Below, piece by piece: positions 42,501 to 51,100 of a stretch of 64,000 nt of DNA; positions within the stretch are counted from its first letter, which is position 1, and each line of letters starts with the position of its first letter. The stretch is from an uncultured Christensenella sp. (GTDB lineage: Bacteria; Bacillota; Clostridia; Christensenellales; Borkfalkiaceae). The translations under genes were made by a program, and so were the position numbers. The stretch lies in assembly GCA_910577055.1 (NCBI GenBank), contig CAJTKX010000001.1, forward strand, positions 526,853-590,852, in the 5' to 3' direction. The notes below the pieces were generated by a model that did no database searches, had not been told where the DNA came from, and saw nothing but the letters and a program-made list of their open reading frames with translations.

Positions 42501-44127
42501 GTTTTTCAAGCTCGGGAATAATGCGCTTTGCAAGTTGAAGCGTGTCGCCCGTTTCCTCGCCCGCAAGCACGGACAGCGCTACGTTCAAAACCGTCTTTGC
42601 GTCGTTTTTGTTTAGCAAGTGTTTTACGGTTAGGTAAGGGCGGATATCGTTACCCTCCGCCTCGGTTTTGCCCGTTGCGTCGATTATCGCGCGCTCGTCG
42701 GGGATATTAGGGGTCAAAAAGCCCTTTTTGAAAATAAGTTTTATAAGCTCGCGTTCGCCCTCGCCGACAGATATGAACGAAACGTCGTCGATATTGCGTA
42801 CGACGGAATTCACGAGGGACATAGAAAGGTTTATGATATATGTTTGAGTATCGAAAGCGTCGATTAGCGCGTTAAATTCCTCTTTGAAACCCGTTCTCGT
42901 CATTACTTGTACGACGGTGTCGAACGCGGTATCGGTGACCTTTCCGCCGACAAGCGCGTTAAGCTCTTCCGAGCCGTAACGCATAAACAGCTCCATAGTG
43001 TCCCGCGCAAAGCCCGTCAAATTTGCAAATTCTTCCCTCAACTTGATATTGTCGGAGAAGTCCATTTCCTCGTCGTTCAGCTCGCCCGAAAAAATTAAAT
43101 CTGCCGCGAACAGATAGTACGGGGTGTCGGCTGCGTCTGACATAGCGTTTAAAATTTTGAATATGCCTTGCGAGCCGTATCCCTCTATCGAGCGGTAAAT
43201 TTGATAGTAATAGTTAATATCGTCGTCGCCGAAGTCGTAATCTTCAAGCTTGCCGTCGCCCTTGCCGCCGGCGGCGATAAAGAATACGCTGCCGAGGAAC
43301 GATAACGACAACAGACCCACAGCCACGCCGCGGACTAAACCGACCACGCCGCCGCCTATGCGGTGAGTTCTGTAATTGCGATCGGTTTTACCGTTTACGA
43401 ACTCGGCGATTCTGTTCTTTTTGTATTTGCGTTGAGAGTAGCAAAGGTTATAGACGATATAAAGGATAAATACCGTTCCGATGTATAACAGCCACGAGAA
43501 TACAGCGATAACGACGCGGAAAGCCATATCCACAAGCGTATAGATATACGCGGCGTTATCAGCAAGAATAAGCCCGATATCGGTATCCGTACCGAACAGC
43601 GTAGGAAGATACGCCGCCAAAACTTCTTTGAACGTTGTTAAATTTTCGTTTACGCCCAAAGCGCGTTGAAGCGCGCCGTCGCCGCCGGCAAAGAAGTTAA
43701 GGAAGTTTAAAACGCCCGCGTCCACTTCTTCCACGTTTATCAAAATAAAGAAGAAAGCTACGCACAGCGCGCCCGCGCAGACCGCGTGGATAGCAAGTAT
43801 TAAGCTTTTTCTAAGTCCGCGCCATATGCCGAACAGTGTTGCAACCAAGACGATTAGCCCGAAGATGACCGTAGGCAACCACCTTATTGCAAGGTCAATC
43901 AACGCAAGCGGTTCCCAAGCGGATAGCTGTATAGCGAGGTAAACAAGCCCGCCGACGATTAACGCTATGGTAACTGCGATAATCGAATACTTTATAAGCG
44001 CGTGCTTTAAGCCGAACTTGATTGCGTTAATGAAAATAAGGAGAATGATTGCGCCGTAAACGCCTAACATTATCCACAGCGGTATTAAATTGACTTCGTT
44101 GCTTGCTGTCGCCAATAAATTAGCCAA
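39586..44127 (-). CDS. Large CvpA-like membrane protein with long extracytoplasmic domain
   Basis: The protein has 1513 residues. The first 310 or so contain about seven hydrophobic segments with CvpA/colicin V production-type features: FGIWRGLRKSLILAIHAV and the later HRIGGGVVGLVRGVAVGLLSLSFLGSVFF. Known CvpA proteins are only about 160-200 residues. Here roughly 1200 further residues follow, hydrophilic, acidic and largely helical, with many Leu-rich amphipathic segments (for example FLTDSKVLGRALSTNFVYITL and LTESKILRSLISIELINAAD, which look like internal repeats). The start is TTG 44127: a near-perfect AAAGGAGGTGAT site lies eight bases upstream, and the GTG at 44136 is part of it. It is the last gene of the envelope cluster. 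Function unknown. Confidence 0.8.
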   Translation of the reverse strand: MANLLATASNEVNLIPLWIMLGVYGAIILLIFINAIKFGLKHALIKYSIIAVTIALIVGGLVYLAIQLSAWEPLALIDLAIRWLPTVIFGLIVLVATLFGIWRGLRKSLILAIHAVCAGALCVAFFFILINVEEVDAGVLNFLNFFAGGDGALQRALGVNENLTTFKEVLAAYLPTLFGTDTDIGLILADNAAYIYTLVDMAFRVVIAVFSWLLYIGTVFILYIVYNLCYSQRKYKKNRIAEFVNGKTDRNYRTHRIGGGVVGLVRGVAVGLLSLSFLGSVFFIAAGGKGDGKLEDYDFGDDDINYYYQIYRSIEGYGSQGIFKILNAMSDAADTPYYLFAADLIFSGELNDEEMDFSDNIKLREEFANLTGFARDTMELFMRYGSEELNALVGGKVTDTAFDTVVQVMTRTGFKEEFNALIDAFDTQTYIINLSMSLVNSVVRNIDDVSFISVGEGERELIKLIFKKGFLTPNIPDERAIIDATGKTEAEGNDIRPYLTVKHLLNKNDAKTVLNVALSVLAGEETGDTLQLAKRIIPELEKLSILGTDKKSALNPVFGRMYCLFENLYLTAAGEDGLSYSEMSQDGVDWVGEINTLLEVSEDTLVLYKNVFEEGGEPLDKIRRLFDETDKNYSVNMEIYDKLCVFLTDSKVLGRALSTNFVYITLRDALNGVAEGIYLPRDLEFGNVYDSDGNVISYGETYQLFHGVKLLFGGENKDAFDDLLNLGDTADIEAVLNSLANILEIADENGNKLSSYLTESKILRSLISIELINAADAGNTLYVPNAAREKVKGEFVPLILKSELVQLLDNMQLLVDFVRPFQGNSTEWETEVDGFIERDDFYDLVKTNGIFEGTVAQTLNVHLGGELIVPAAIKDDIEGWITIDGKQGELINLIDALRVAEFKVSDILNKDGASFDYSDVVDSITRMDDGQLDIFFDSSVLHYTVSDYILSGDVTVGNDFVLVVPNLARQTLSNDTIDSLIKKNELISAFKQIDDLNILNDDEAVGDSGVDISSILVKLANNKTLTDGKIIPASIVASMVKNGEIADDLLAIPTDLKAQGSAAELRYYGDTNLWTDELPALIDALDELLGLQGKDENYEFDEAALNEEVKGILTTLNQLSDVDPRQTRLGVLYASVVFRNKMTEEIDGSLNSDLIEGEVIKYAKLDGYYTFDELQALADAAELLGISSFDNLDNAQNVNADNLSEVYKSVLAQGVISKKVKDTIADQDVNDVNLYDHPLAYKPEMPNLVYRECEIETLLKMNGISSGSINTKNVSGFVYNTETEETASYLLVASLTQKLLVNKWFIVPHTVFDKVNGIIQPYELMLALDSFDTLVEEGYIETDESGAVDFENIDEDAPVSIPRADLREQIFKSQIIRAKITYQLVDKAKTANQALVIDASSFVRIDDIREGDLGGERAMINKDALEKFAHALELISGEGAEFGLPDIDEASLKDLYDELDEIFESDIMKYRICEYLSTYLHETVTAINLNNGSSVKVHTAEPDEIRELINRFS

Positions 44128-44165
44128 GGCAATCACCTCCTTTAAAGATTTTTACGTTTTCGGTA

Positions 44166-44480
44166 TCAATTCGATATGTAACCGTGATAACCCAATCTGA
44201 AATCGTATGTTTCGCTCTTTATATAAAGCTTTACTTCCTTCGGATTATAAAAAGAGTAGTCACCGTTGATAAATTCGTTCAAAGATACGACGTTTTTATC
44301 CGCATAAATTTCGAGGATATCGATGTTTGTGTTATTTAAAAAGCCGTAATAATTGAGATCTTGCGTTCTTATAATAAGATTTTCAGTACTTGAGTACGAG
44401 CAATTAAACTCTTCGTAACTAACAATTACGTCGAAGTAAACGTCTACCGTGCTAAGGCTGTAACAGCTTCGCTTATGCTT
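44166..44480 (-). pseudogene. Out-of-frame coding remnant after the leucine-rich-repeat gene
   Basis: On the minus strand a frame of 104 codons runs from 44480 to a TGA at 44168-44166 with no start codon near its beginning. Its translation looks like real protein (VDVYFDVIVSYEEFN, then NNTNIDILEIYADKNVVSL, then NPKEVKLYIKSETYDF). It overlaps the last 37 bases of the preceding gene in the -1 frame, and a TAA closes it just upstream. The likely reading is the lost C-terminus of that gene after an indel. No standard slippery heptamer is seen at the junction. This fills most of the 316-bp gap before the CvpA-like gene. Confidence 0.6.
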
Positions 44481-45748
44481 TTAACGTCTTCGGTCAAGAC
44501 AAGGCTTGTCGAACCGTTGGGATTGACGGTGATAATTTCGCCGTTGACGGTTTCGTATTCCTTATGGTCTACATAGCCCGCTACGCCTTTGCCGTTAAGC
44601 TCGCCGTAAGAATAAGTTGCGGCGGGATCGTAAACGAAGTCCGAACCGCCGTCACCCCCGTCGGGGGCTTTGCCGTCCGCTACAACCGTTAGATTTTTGG
44701 GGGCTGTGCCCGAGAAAAGGTCGTCCACGGTTTTTGCGTCGGTGGACTTAAATTCGAGGTAACTTAGGCGGGTGCAGCCTTTAAGGCAGCCCGTAAGAAG
44801 ATTGGACTTCGGAAGGGTCACCGTTTCGAGGTTGGTGCAATTTCTGAATGCGTTTACGGTTACGGTAACAGCACCCGTAGCGGAAACCGTTTTAAGGTTT
44901 TCACAGCCGTCGAACGCGCAGCTTTCGATATAAAGCGACGACGAATTGAATTTTACGCTTTTAATTTCCGTTTCGGCAAAAGCGTTTTCGCTTATTCCGA
45001 TAACGGTGTAATCGTCGATTTTTGACGGTATCGTTATTGACGTTTCGTCGCCGGCGTAGCCCGTAACCGTTACTGTTTTTGCGCCCTTGTCGATGACTTT
45101 TAAATCGAAATTATCCAAAGTGAACGCAGTGGACTTGGCGTTGAAAAGATAGATTGACGCGCCTATTGCCGCTATTACAGCAACGCAAACCAAGAAGTTG
45201 AAAACAGCGGGAAACCTTGCTATGTTTTTGCGGGTTGCGTTTTTTGCAACGAACGGAAGCCTACCCTTGCGCGGTTTTTGCGCGGCGGCGGGCTTAGGCT
45301 CCGTAACCTTGGCTTCGCTTACGGGATAAGCGCGTTTTGCCGCCTCGGTATCCTCGTCGCGGGCGTAATGCTCGAACTTATAGCTGTTGTCAAGGTACTG
45401 CCCCTCTTTCCAAATAAATCTGTCGAAAGCGGCTTGTATAAGTCTTACCGACAGAGATTTGCACAAGTAATTTACTTTAAGCTTTGCCTTGGGTACGAAC
45501 TCTTTATCGGGCTTTGCAAGAAATTTGTTGTATATTACTACCGACTTTTCAACAAGGTTGTTGTCGATATCGTATTGGCTTACCTCGAACTCCATTCCGA
45601 GGAGTTGTTGACTGACGTTGTTTGCAAATTTGAAAACGACGTACTTTTCTTCGGCGCGCTCGTTTTCGAAAACGATATATTCGCGCAAGGTTACCACGCA
45701 ATCCTCGGAAGCGTACTTGATTTTTTCTATATTGTTATAGGAACTCAT
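44444..45748 (-). CDS. Membrane-anchored leucine-rich-repeat (BspA-like) protein
   Basis: The protein has 434 residues. The first 185 or so are hydrophilic and presumably cytoplasmic (no family recognised), followed by a KGR/TRK-rich stretch and one membrane helix (FPAVFNFLVCVAVIAAIGASIYLF). The outer part has BspA-type LRR_5 repeats: TVIGISENAFAETEIKSVKF, SLYIESCAFDGCENLKTVSA, VTVNAFRNCTNLETVTLPKS. It ends with a Gly/Asp linker and a short conserved-looking tail. Start ATG 45748 is preferred; the GTG at 45760 overlaps the GGAGG site. It overlaps the previous gene by 14 bp. A 104-codon open stretch follows in another frame, so the present C-terminus may be truncated. Confidence 0.82.
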   Translation of the reverse strand: MSSYNNIEKIKYASEDCVVTLREYIVFENERAEEKYVVFKFANNVSQQLLGMEFEVSQYDIDNNLVEKSVVIYNKFLAKPDKEFVPKAKLKVNYLCKSLSVRLIQAAFDRFIWKEGQYLDNSYKFEHYARDEDTEAAKRAYPVSEAKVTEPKPAAAQKPRKGRLPFVAKNATRKNIARFPAVFNFLVCVAVIAAIGASIYLFNAKSTAFTLDNFDLKVIDKGAKTVTVTGYAGDETSITIPSKIDDYTVIGISENAFAETEIKSVKFNSSSLYIESCAFDGCENLKTVSATGAVTVTVNAFRNCTNLETVTLPKSNLLTGCLKGCTRLSYLEFKSTDAKTVDDLFSGTAPKNLTVVADGKAPDGGDGGSDFVYDPAATYSYGELNGKGVAGYVDHKEYETVNGEIITVNPNGSTSLVLTEDVKSISEAVTALAR

Positions 45749-46448
45749 ATTCAAGCGCACCTCCGTTTCTTATTTTTGCGTTTCTTCTTCTGAAACAGAG
45801 CGCGGTTATAAGATAGCTTATAAGCGCGAGGACGAAGCTTGCAGCTATTAAACCGTAGTTACAGAAGTTGGTAAGAAACGCGCGCGTGTAAATGCCGCTG
45901 AAAAGCTCGATAGCGGCGTGACGAACCGCAAACAGAAAGGTAAACAGCGTCAAGCTGCGCAGTGCAGCGTTAATGCGGACCTTGCTCATAGGCAGCGGTC
46001 TTATTACGTTGGAGTTTACCGTTATTCCGTCGGCAATGCCGATAACCACGTTTACAAACGCGCAACCCTTTTTAAGCGCGATTACTTTGGAGGTGTCGCC
46101 CGTGTCGCGGTGGGTTACGTTGATTACGCCTATTACCCTTTTAAAGTGGGAATATTGCACGACGAAGTACGAAATATCTTCGAAGTTGCGCGCATAGTTG
46201 CACACCAAATACTTATCGTACAGAGTCTTACAGATAACGTATTTTTTGATGAATTTTTTAGTTTCACCCGTGGTGAAATAGATTGAATTTTTGGAGTTTG
46301 CCGCTTTTACCGTCTTTAAAAGCTCATCTTGGGTGAATTCGTGATAATAGCCGTTTTTAAGCAGCCTTAAAACTATCAGAAGTATTATCCCGAGAACGAA
46401 CACGCCGACGGATACGGCGGCTAATATTCTCCATATAAACATTGTCAT
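45735..46448 (-). CDS. Hypothetical three-TM membrane protein
   Basis: The protein has 237 residues. One membrane helix is at the N-terminus (about 5-28: WRILAAVSVGVFVLGIILLIV). A soluble part of about 130 residues with alternating beta strands follows (SIYFTTGETKKFIKKYVI, YLVCNYARNFEDISYFVVQY, KVIALKKGCAFVNVVIGI). Two helices lie near the C-terminus (SLTLFTFLFAVRHAAIELF and GLIAASFVLALISYLITAL). I do not recognise a family. GAGGA lies five bases before the ATG. It is tightly packed between its neighbours (28 bp after the preceding gene, overlapping the next), so it is likely to act with them. Confidence 0.72.
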   Translation of the reverse strand: MTMFIWRILAAVSVGVFVLGIILLIVLRLLKNGYYHEFTQDELLKTVKAANSKNSIYFTTGETKKFIKKYVICKTLYDKYLVCNYARNFEDISYFVVQYSHFKRVIGVINVTHRDTGDTSKVIALKKGCAFVNVVIGIADGITVNSNVIRPLPMSKVRINAALRSLTLFTFLFAVRHAAIELFSGIYTRAFLTNFCNYGLIAASFVLALISYLITALCFRRRNAKIRNGGALEYEFL

Positions 46449-46476
46449 AACTGTCCTCTATATTGTCGGAGTAAAC

Positions 46477-48117
46477 TTACTTGTCTGCGCCGCCGTCCGC
46501 AGGCTTAGCCTTTGCCTTTACGGTTGTCGTCGTCTTGGTTGTAGATTTTTCCGCGGTTTTAGCCTTAACCGTTGTTGCGGTTTTGGCGGTTGCGGTCTTG
46601 GCTGCCGTAGTTTTGGTTGCGGGTTTTGCCGCGACCTTGGTAGTTACCTTAACCGTCGTCTTTGCCGCCGTCGTCTTTTTGACGGGCTTTTCTGCGGGTT
46701 CTTCCGCTGCCTCGGTCGGCTCCTCTTCGGGCTTTTCGACTGTGGCGGGGTCTTCCGCTTTTGCGGATTTCTCGGCGGGAGCTGTCGGTTCCTCAGTTTT
46801 TATAGGCTCCTCTACGGTCGCCGTTACGGGCTCCTCCACTTTTACTGTTTCCTCCGCTTGCACGGGCGCGGGCTCTTTCATTGGCTCTGCCGCAACCGGT
46901 TCTTCGGTTTTAACGGATTCAACTGCGGGAACTTCTTCCGCCTTATCGGGTTCGACTGCGGGAGTCGGCTCTTCCTTTGTCTCGGCTGCGGGCTCTGTTG
47001 CGGGTTGCTCGGATTTTACGGGTTCGACCGTGTCCGACGGAGTTTCAACGTCGCGGATAAGGTCGCTGACCGTCAAAAGCTTGCCGTCCTCCTCTTCGCC
47101 GTCGGCGGGAGCGCTGTATGTAGGCTGAGTATAGGCTTGGCTGACCTCCCTTACCGCTTGACGTTTCTCACGCTCGCGCTGTCTTTTTAAAGCGGGGTTT
47201 TCCGGAACGGGGGTTCTGTCGCTGTAAGTTTCGTCGAACAGAAGGGACAGCTCGTTTTCATACTCGGCGGGGTCAAATTTAACTCCCTTGCACTTTCTGA
47301 TATTTACGCCGCTGGTGCGCTTCGAAGCGTTGACGGGGTCTAAAACGATATCCTCGAAAAGGCTTTGGTTGGAGATTTTTCTTGCCAAAGCGAACATAGG
47401 AGCAACAAGCGCGAACGCTACGAAGAATATCAAGCCTACAAGTACCGCCAACGTTACGGCAAGACGTATATCACTTATAAAAATCGCCAAAACGATTTCG
47501 GTCGCCACGCATAAACCGATTATCGCGCCCTCTACGATAGCGGGAATTAAAAGGTTTAAAAAGTAGGTAATTTTGCCGCGGCTTTTCATAGTGTTGAAGC
47601 AGATGGAAATAGCGTCCGCCGCGCCTATTTCGGGGTTGGTTTCGATTATATACGCCGTGGGCGCAAAAAGTATGGGCATTATTATGCAATACACCAACGT
47701 TACAAGCATTCCGGGTGCAAGAAATACAAGAATTATAAGCAATGGTTCAACCGTGTTCACGAAAAGACACACGACGTAGCCGATAACGCCCAACATTACG
47801 CTTGCAACGCCTATTAAAATTATGCCCGCAAGGAATATTAACCCTTCCAATACCAACGATAAAAACATCGTCCAAAACGGCTTTGCTCGGCACGCTACTT
47901 TAAAGGACTGCGGCAAGTCGATTGTATTTTCCCTTTGCGCTATTTTCGCCTGACGTACGTTCGCCAACGAAAACATTGCGCCGAGTAACAGCGTAAAAGG
48001 CGCCAAAAGCTCCATTATTACCCAAGCAAAATATTTTAAAAGATTGCCCTTGTGCCAAAGCGTCTTACAAGACGACTTCATTGCGTGCCCGAAATAGAAA
48101 CCGAATCCGCGGTTCAT
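46477..48117 (-). CDS. Six-TM membrane protein with Pro/Glu/Lys/Thr/Ala-rich cytoplasmic tail
   Basis: The protein has 546 residues. The first 260 contain about six hydrophobic segments (for example YFAWVIMELLAPFTLLLGAMFSL and LAVTLAVLVGLIFFVAFALVAPM). The loop between is typical of a family of predicted membrane proteins with an NTMKSRGK segment. The last 200 residues are low complexity: first acidic repeats (EEPVTATVEEPIKTEEPT), then a basic Lys/Thr/Ala run (KTTAAKTTVKVTTKVAAK and similar) ending PADGGADK. The tail resembles that of trigger factor in this genome. Start ATG 48117 has GGAGG eight bases upstream; the longer reading into the next gene is rejected. Function unknown. Confidence 0.75.
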   Translation of the reverse strand: MNRGFGFYFGHAMKSSCKTLWHKGNLLKYFAWVIMELLAPFTLLLGAMFSLANVRQAKIAQRENTIDLPQSFKVACRAKPFWTMFLSLVLEGLIFLAGIILIGVASVMLGVIGYVVCLFVNTVEPLLIILVFLAPGMLVTLVYCIIMPILFAPTAYIIETNPEIGAADAISICFNTMKSRGKITYFLNLLIPAIVEGAIIGLCVATEIVLAIFISDIRLAVTLAVLVGLIFFVAFALVAPMFALARKISNQSLFEDIVLDPVNASKRTSGVNIRKCKGVKFDPAEYENELSLLFDETYSDRTPVPENPALKRQREREKRQAVREVSQAYTQPTYSAPADGEEEDGKLLTVSDLIRDVETPSDTVEPVKSEQPATEPAAETKEEPTPAVEPDKAEEVPAVESVKTEEPVAAEPMKEPAPVQAEETVKVEEPVTATVEEPIKTEEPTAPAEKSAKAEDPATVEKPEEEPTEAAEEPAEKPVKKTTAAKTTVKVTTKVAAKPATKTTAAKTATAKTATTVKAKTAEKSTTKTTTTVKAKAKPADGGADK

Positions 48118-48151
48118 AGTGATATCCTCCGATTGCCGAATTGTCGGCGTG

Positions 48152-51100
48152 TTAATTAGTTGCGTCAAACTTTAATAGCGCCATAAGGCTCATACTTACG
48201 TCGCTTAACGAAGTTGCGACCGTGAAATCGTAGTAAAGGCTTGCTTCCGTGCGCGTGCCGGACGCCGACGTTCCGTATACGATTACTTTAACCGTAACGT
48301 TGCCGTTCACTTCCCTTACAAGCACTTCGCACGCGTGCCCCAACTTATCGAGTCCCGAAGCGGTGTACAAGCTTGAATTGAGAATATGATACTCGTTATT
48401 GCCGTACAAGGCAGTGCCCGAAAATACGGTTGAGTCGTTGTTTTCCAAAGCAGTTTTAAGGGCTGCGTCGTCAACGTCGCCGTTTATTTCAAGCGTGAAA
48501 TCGTATCCTTTTACGACTACTTGCGACTCTTGTTCGTTCAATAGATGGAAGTTGTAAAGCGTGGTTACGTTTTTGTTCGCGCCGTTAAGCACTTGAATTA
48601 TTATCCACTTTTTATATACAAGAACGTTCTTTACTTGCATAAGCGACAATTTTAAGGTGCAGTTGCCTATGAAGTCCTCTGCGTTTTGTATGGTTATAAG
48701 TGTTGAAAGGTCGAAACCGTTCGCGGAAATATCGACACCTTGATGATACAGCGTGTGCGCGGTGCCGTCGTAGGCGAACTCCCTTGTATCGAGCACGGCT
48801 TGCTCGTAATAAATATCGATAGGGATAAATTCGAGCACTGCCGAGAAGTTCTCGCGCGTGTACCAAGCCTTATCGCCGTTGAACGGGTCGCTTGCCTCGT
48901 ACTTATAGTGGATATCGTAGCAGTTGGTGATATCCAAGCCGTTTTGGGTAACGCTTGCGCTCTTGATAGTGACGGTCGCCCTAACCGTTGTGCTGAGCAC
49001 AGAGCTGCCCGTAATAGTCAACTCGTCGCCGTCGAGGAACGCGCCGTATCTTATCTCATATTCGGTAAGAGAAAGCGATTTGCCCTCATATTGCACTTTT
49101 TCGCCCACGGGCGTAACGTACACGGTGATTTTAGCGATTGTGAACAATACCGTAGGCTCATAGTCAACTATAACGTAGTTGTCGTTTGCGCCCTTTACTT
49201 CGGGCATAACATAGTAATCGCCCGAGTAGTCAACCGTTACGCGCCTACCCATAGTCTTGTTGTAGAAGTACCAATCAACGGTGTAATCGCCCTCGTCTTT
49301 TTCAAGTATGCCGTTAAACGCTATTTCAACGCCGTCCCTTGACAAGTTCGTATTTGTGTAAATCAAGTCGTCATAGCCGTTGCAAGTAATTTCAACCGTT
49401 ACTTCGCGGGGCTTAACTGTTATAGTTACGCTGCCTTCGTTGTAAATTGCATAGTCGTCCTCGTCAACGTTGAGGAACTCTACTTTTACGGTGTAAGTTC
49501 CCGCATTGACGGGCGCGTCGTAAGCGACGTTGCCTTTTGCGTCCGTGAACGAATACCTATGCTCGGGAATATTGTCTGCAAGGAAGCCGCTCTCCGTCGG
49601 GTTAGTGGTGTGAACGTGGCTGTAAGTTAAACCGTCAAGGCTTATGGGGTCGCCGTTATAGGTGAAGTCGCCGCCCGTATACATAATGTTAACGGTGACT
49701 TTGCGCGCGGTGATTTCCAAAATACCGTACTCGTTGCCGACAACGTTATAGTTGTCAAGCACGCCGTTTTCGTCAATAAAGCTCAAACCTACCGCGTACT
49801 CGCCCCTCACGTTCAGTTCTTCTTCGGTTACGGGAGTTAAAGCTCCGCCCTCGCCGATTGCGTAGTATGTGTAAACGGGAACAAGCTCGTTTTGCTCTTC
49901 CCCGACAAAGCCGTAACCGCCTACGGTATAGCTTGCCTTGGGAATATCGTTGCCGAGTTCAATCGACGCGTCGATAACCGCGAACGATATATCACGCTTA
50001 TCGATAGTAAGGTTACAGAAAATTTCGCCGTTTTCCAAAGCGGATTTATTTACCAAGCTGTAATTTGCAGTTAAACCGTTCTCGACGGTGAAGTCCGTCA
50101 AAGTGATTCTATAAGTTCCCGCATTTTTGGGCGCTTCGCCGTCTTGATAGCTTACTACGGGGATAATCTTTTCACCGTCAGCCGCGTCCGCAACGAAATT
50201 GAGGTTATCGGTAGGGTAATTATACGCCATACCGTTGTAAATACGGCGTTCGTCGCCCATAGATATTGTAATATTTTTCGGACGGATAGTAAAGGAAATA
50301 CCGTCCTCGGGGAGAATTATTATATCGTAATTTCTGTCGGGAAGGTCGTTTCCTATTCTGCTGTTAGCCGCATCGTATTGCACGAAATACTCGCCCGCAT
50401 TGACGGGTGCGCTTATTTCCGCGCCGTCTTTATAGTACTTAACGGCAATTTCAAGCCTTTCGTCGTAGGCAAACGCTCCCTCGGTTACCGTGTAGTTGCC
50501 GCCGTATTCGTGAGCGTAACCGTTGTATTCTTCGCTGTCCCAATTATCGAGGGTAATTGTGATAGCCACTCGACTGATTTCAACGGAGTACTCATAGTCG
50601 TTGACGCAAGTTATTTCGTAGTTGTCTATGCCCGCGCCGCCTATGCTGTTGTATACTACGCTGCTGTCGGCATCGTACGCATAGGTATAAACTCCGACCG
50701 CCTTAGGCTGAGCGAAGTTTCCGTCTTCGTCTTTGAACGCAACGCCTATTTCAAGCGTTTCGCCGCCGACAAGCCCGACGCCGCCGTCATAGTTGCCCGC
50801 GCCCGTGTAGTAATTTACGGTATCGCCGTAGAAATATTCGCCCGTAATTTCTTTAAGGCTAATCTCTATTGCGACTTTGGTAATTTCAAGCGTGCCCACA
50901 GCGTGGCTGTAAACAACGTAATTGTCGGAAACGCTTTCAAAGCGCGCCCTATTGTACGTTCTTCCTACGTTGATTATCGAATTTGCCGTGCCTTCGATAT
51001 ATTTTAAGACGGTTTTTTCCTTATCCCAATCGAGGATACCTACTCCGCCGCCGTATGCGTAGGTTTTTGCAAGGTTGAAGTCGGTGCAAGTAAGCGCAAT

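Noticed and set aside
44444..44480. Programmed -1 ribosomal frameshifting at the end of the LRR gene
   Set aside because: No X-XXY-YYZ heptamer lies within the overlap, and an in-frame TAA limits the place where slipping could occur. A plain indel is simpler.
48118..48168. Overlap of the six-TM protein with the 4110-residue gene
   Set aside because: The extension has no ribosome-binding site. The ATG at 48117 has GGAGG and starts the conserved part.
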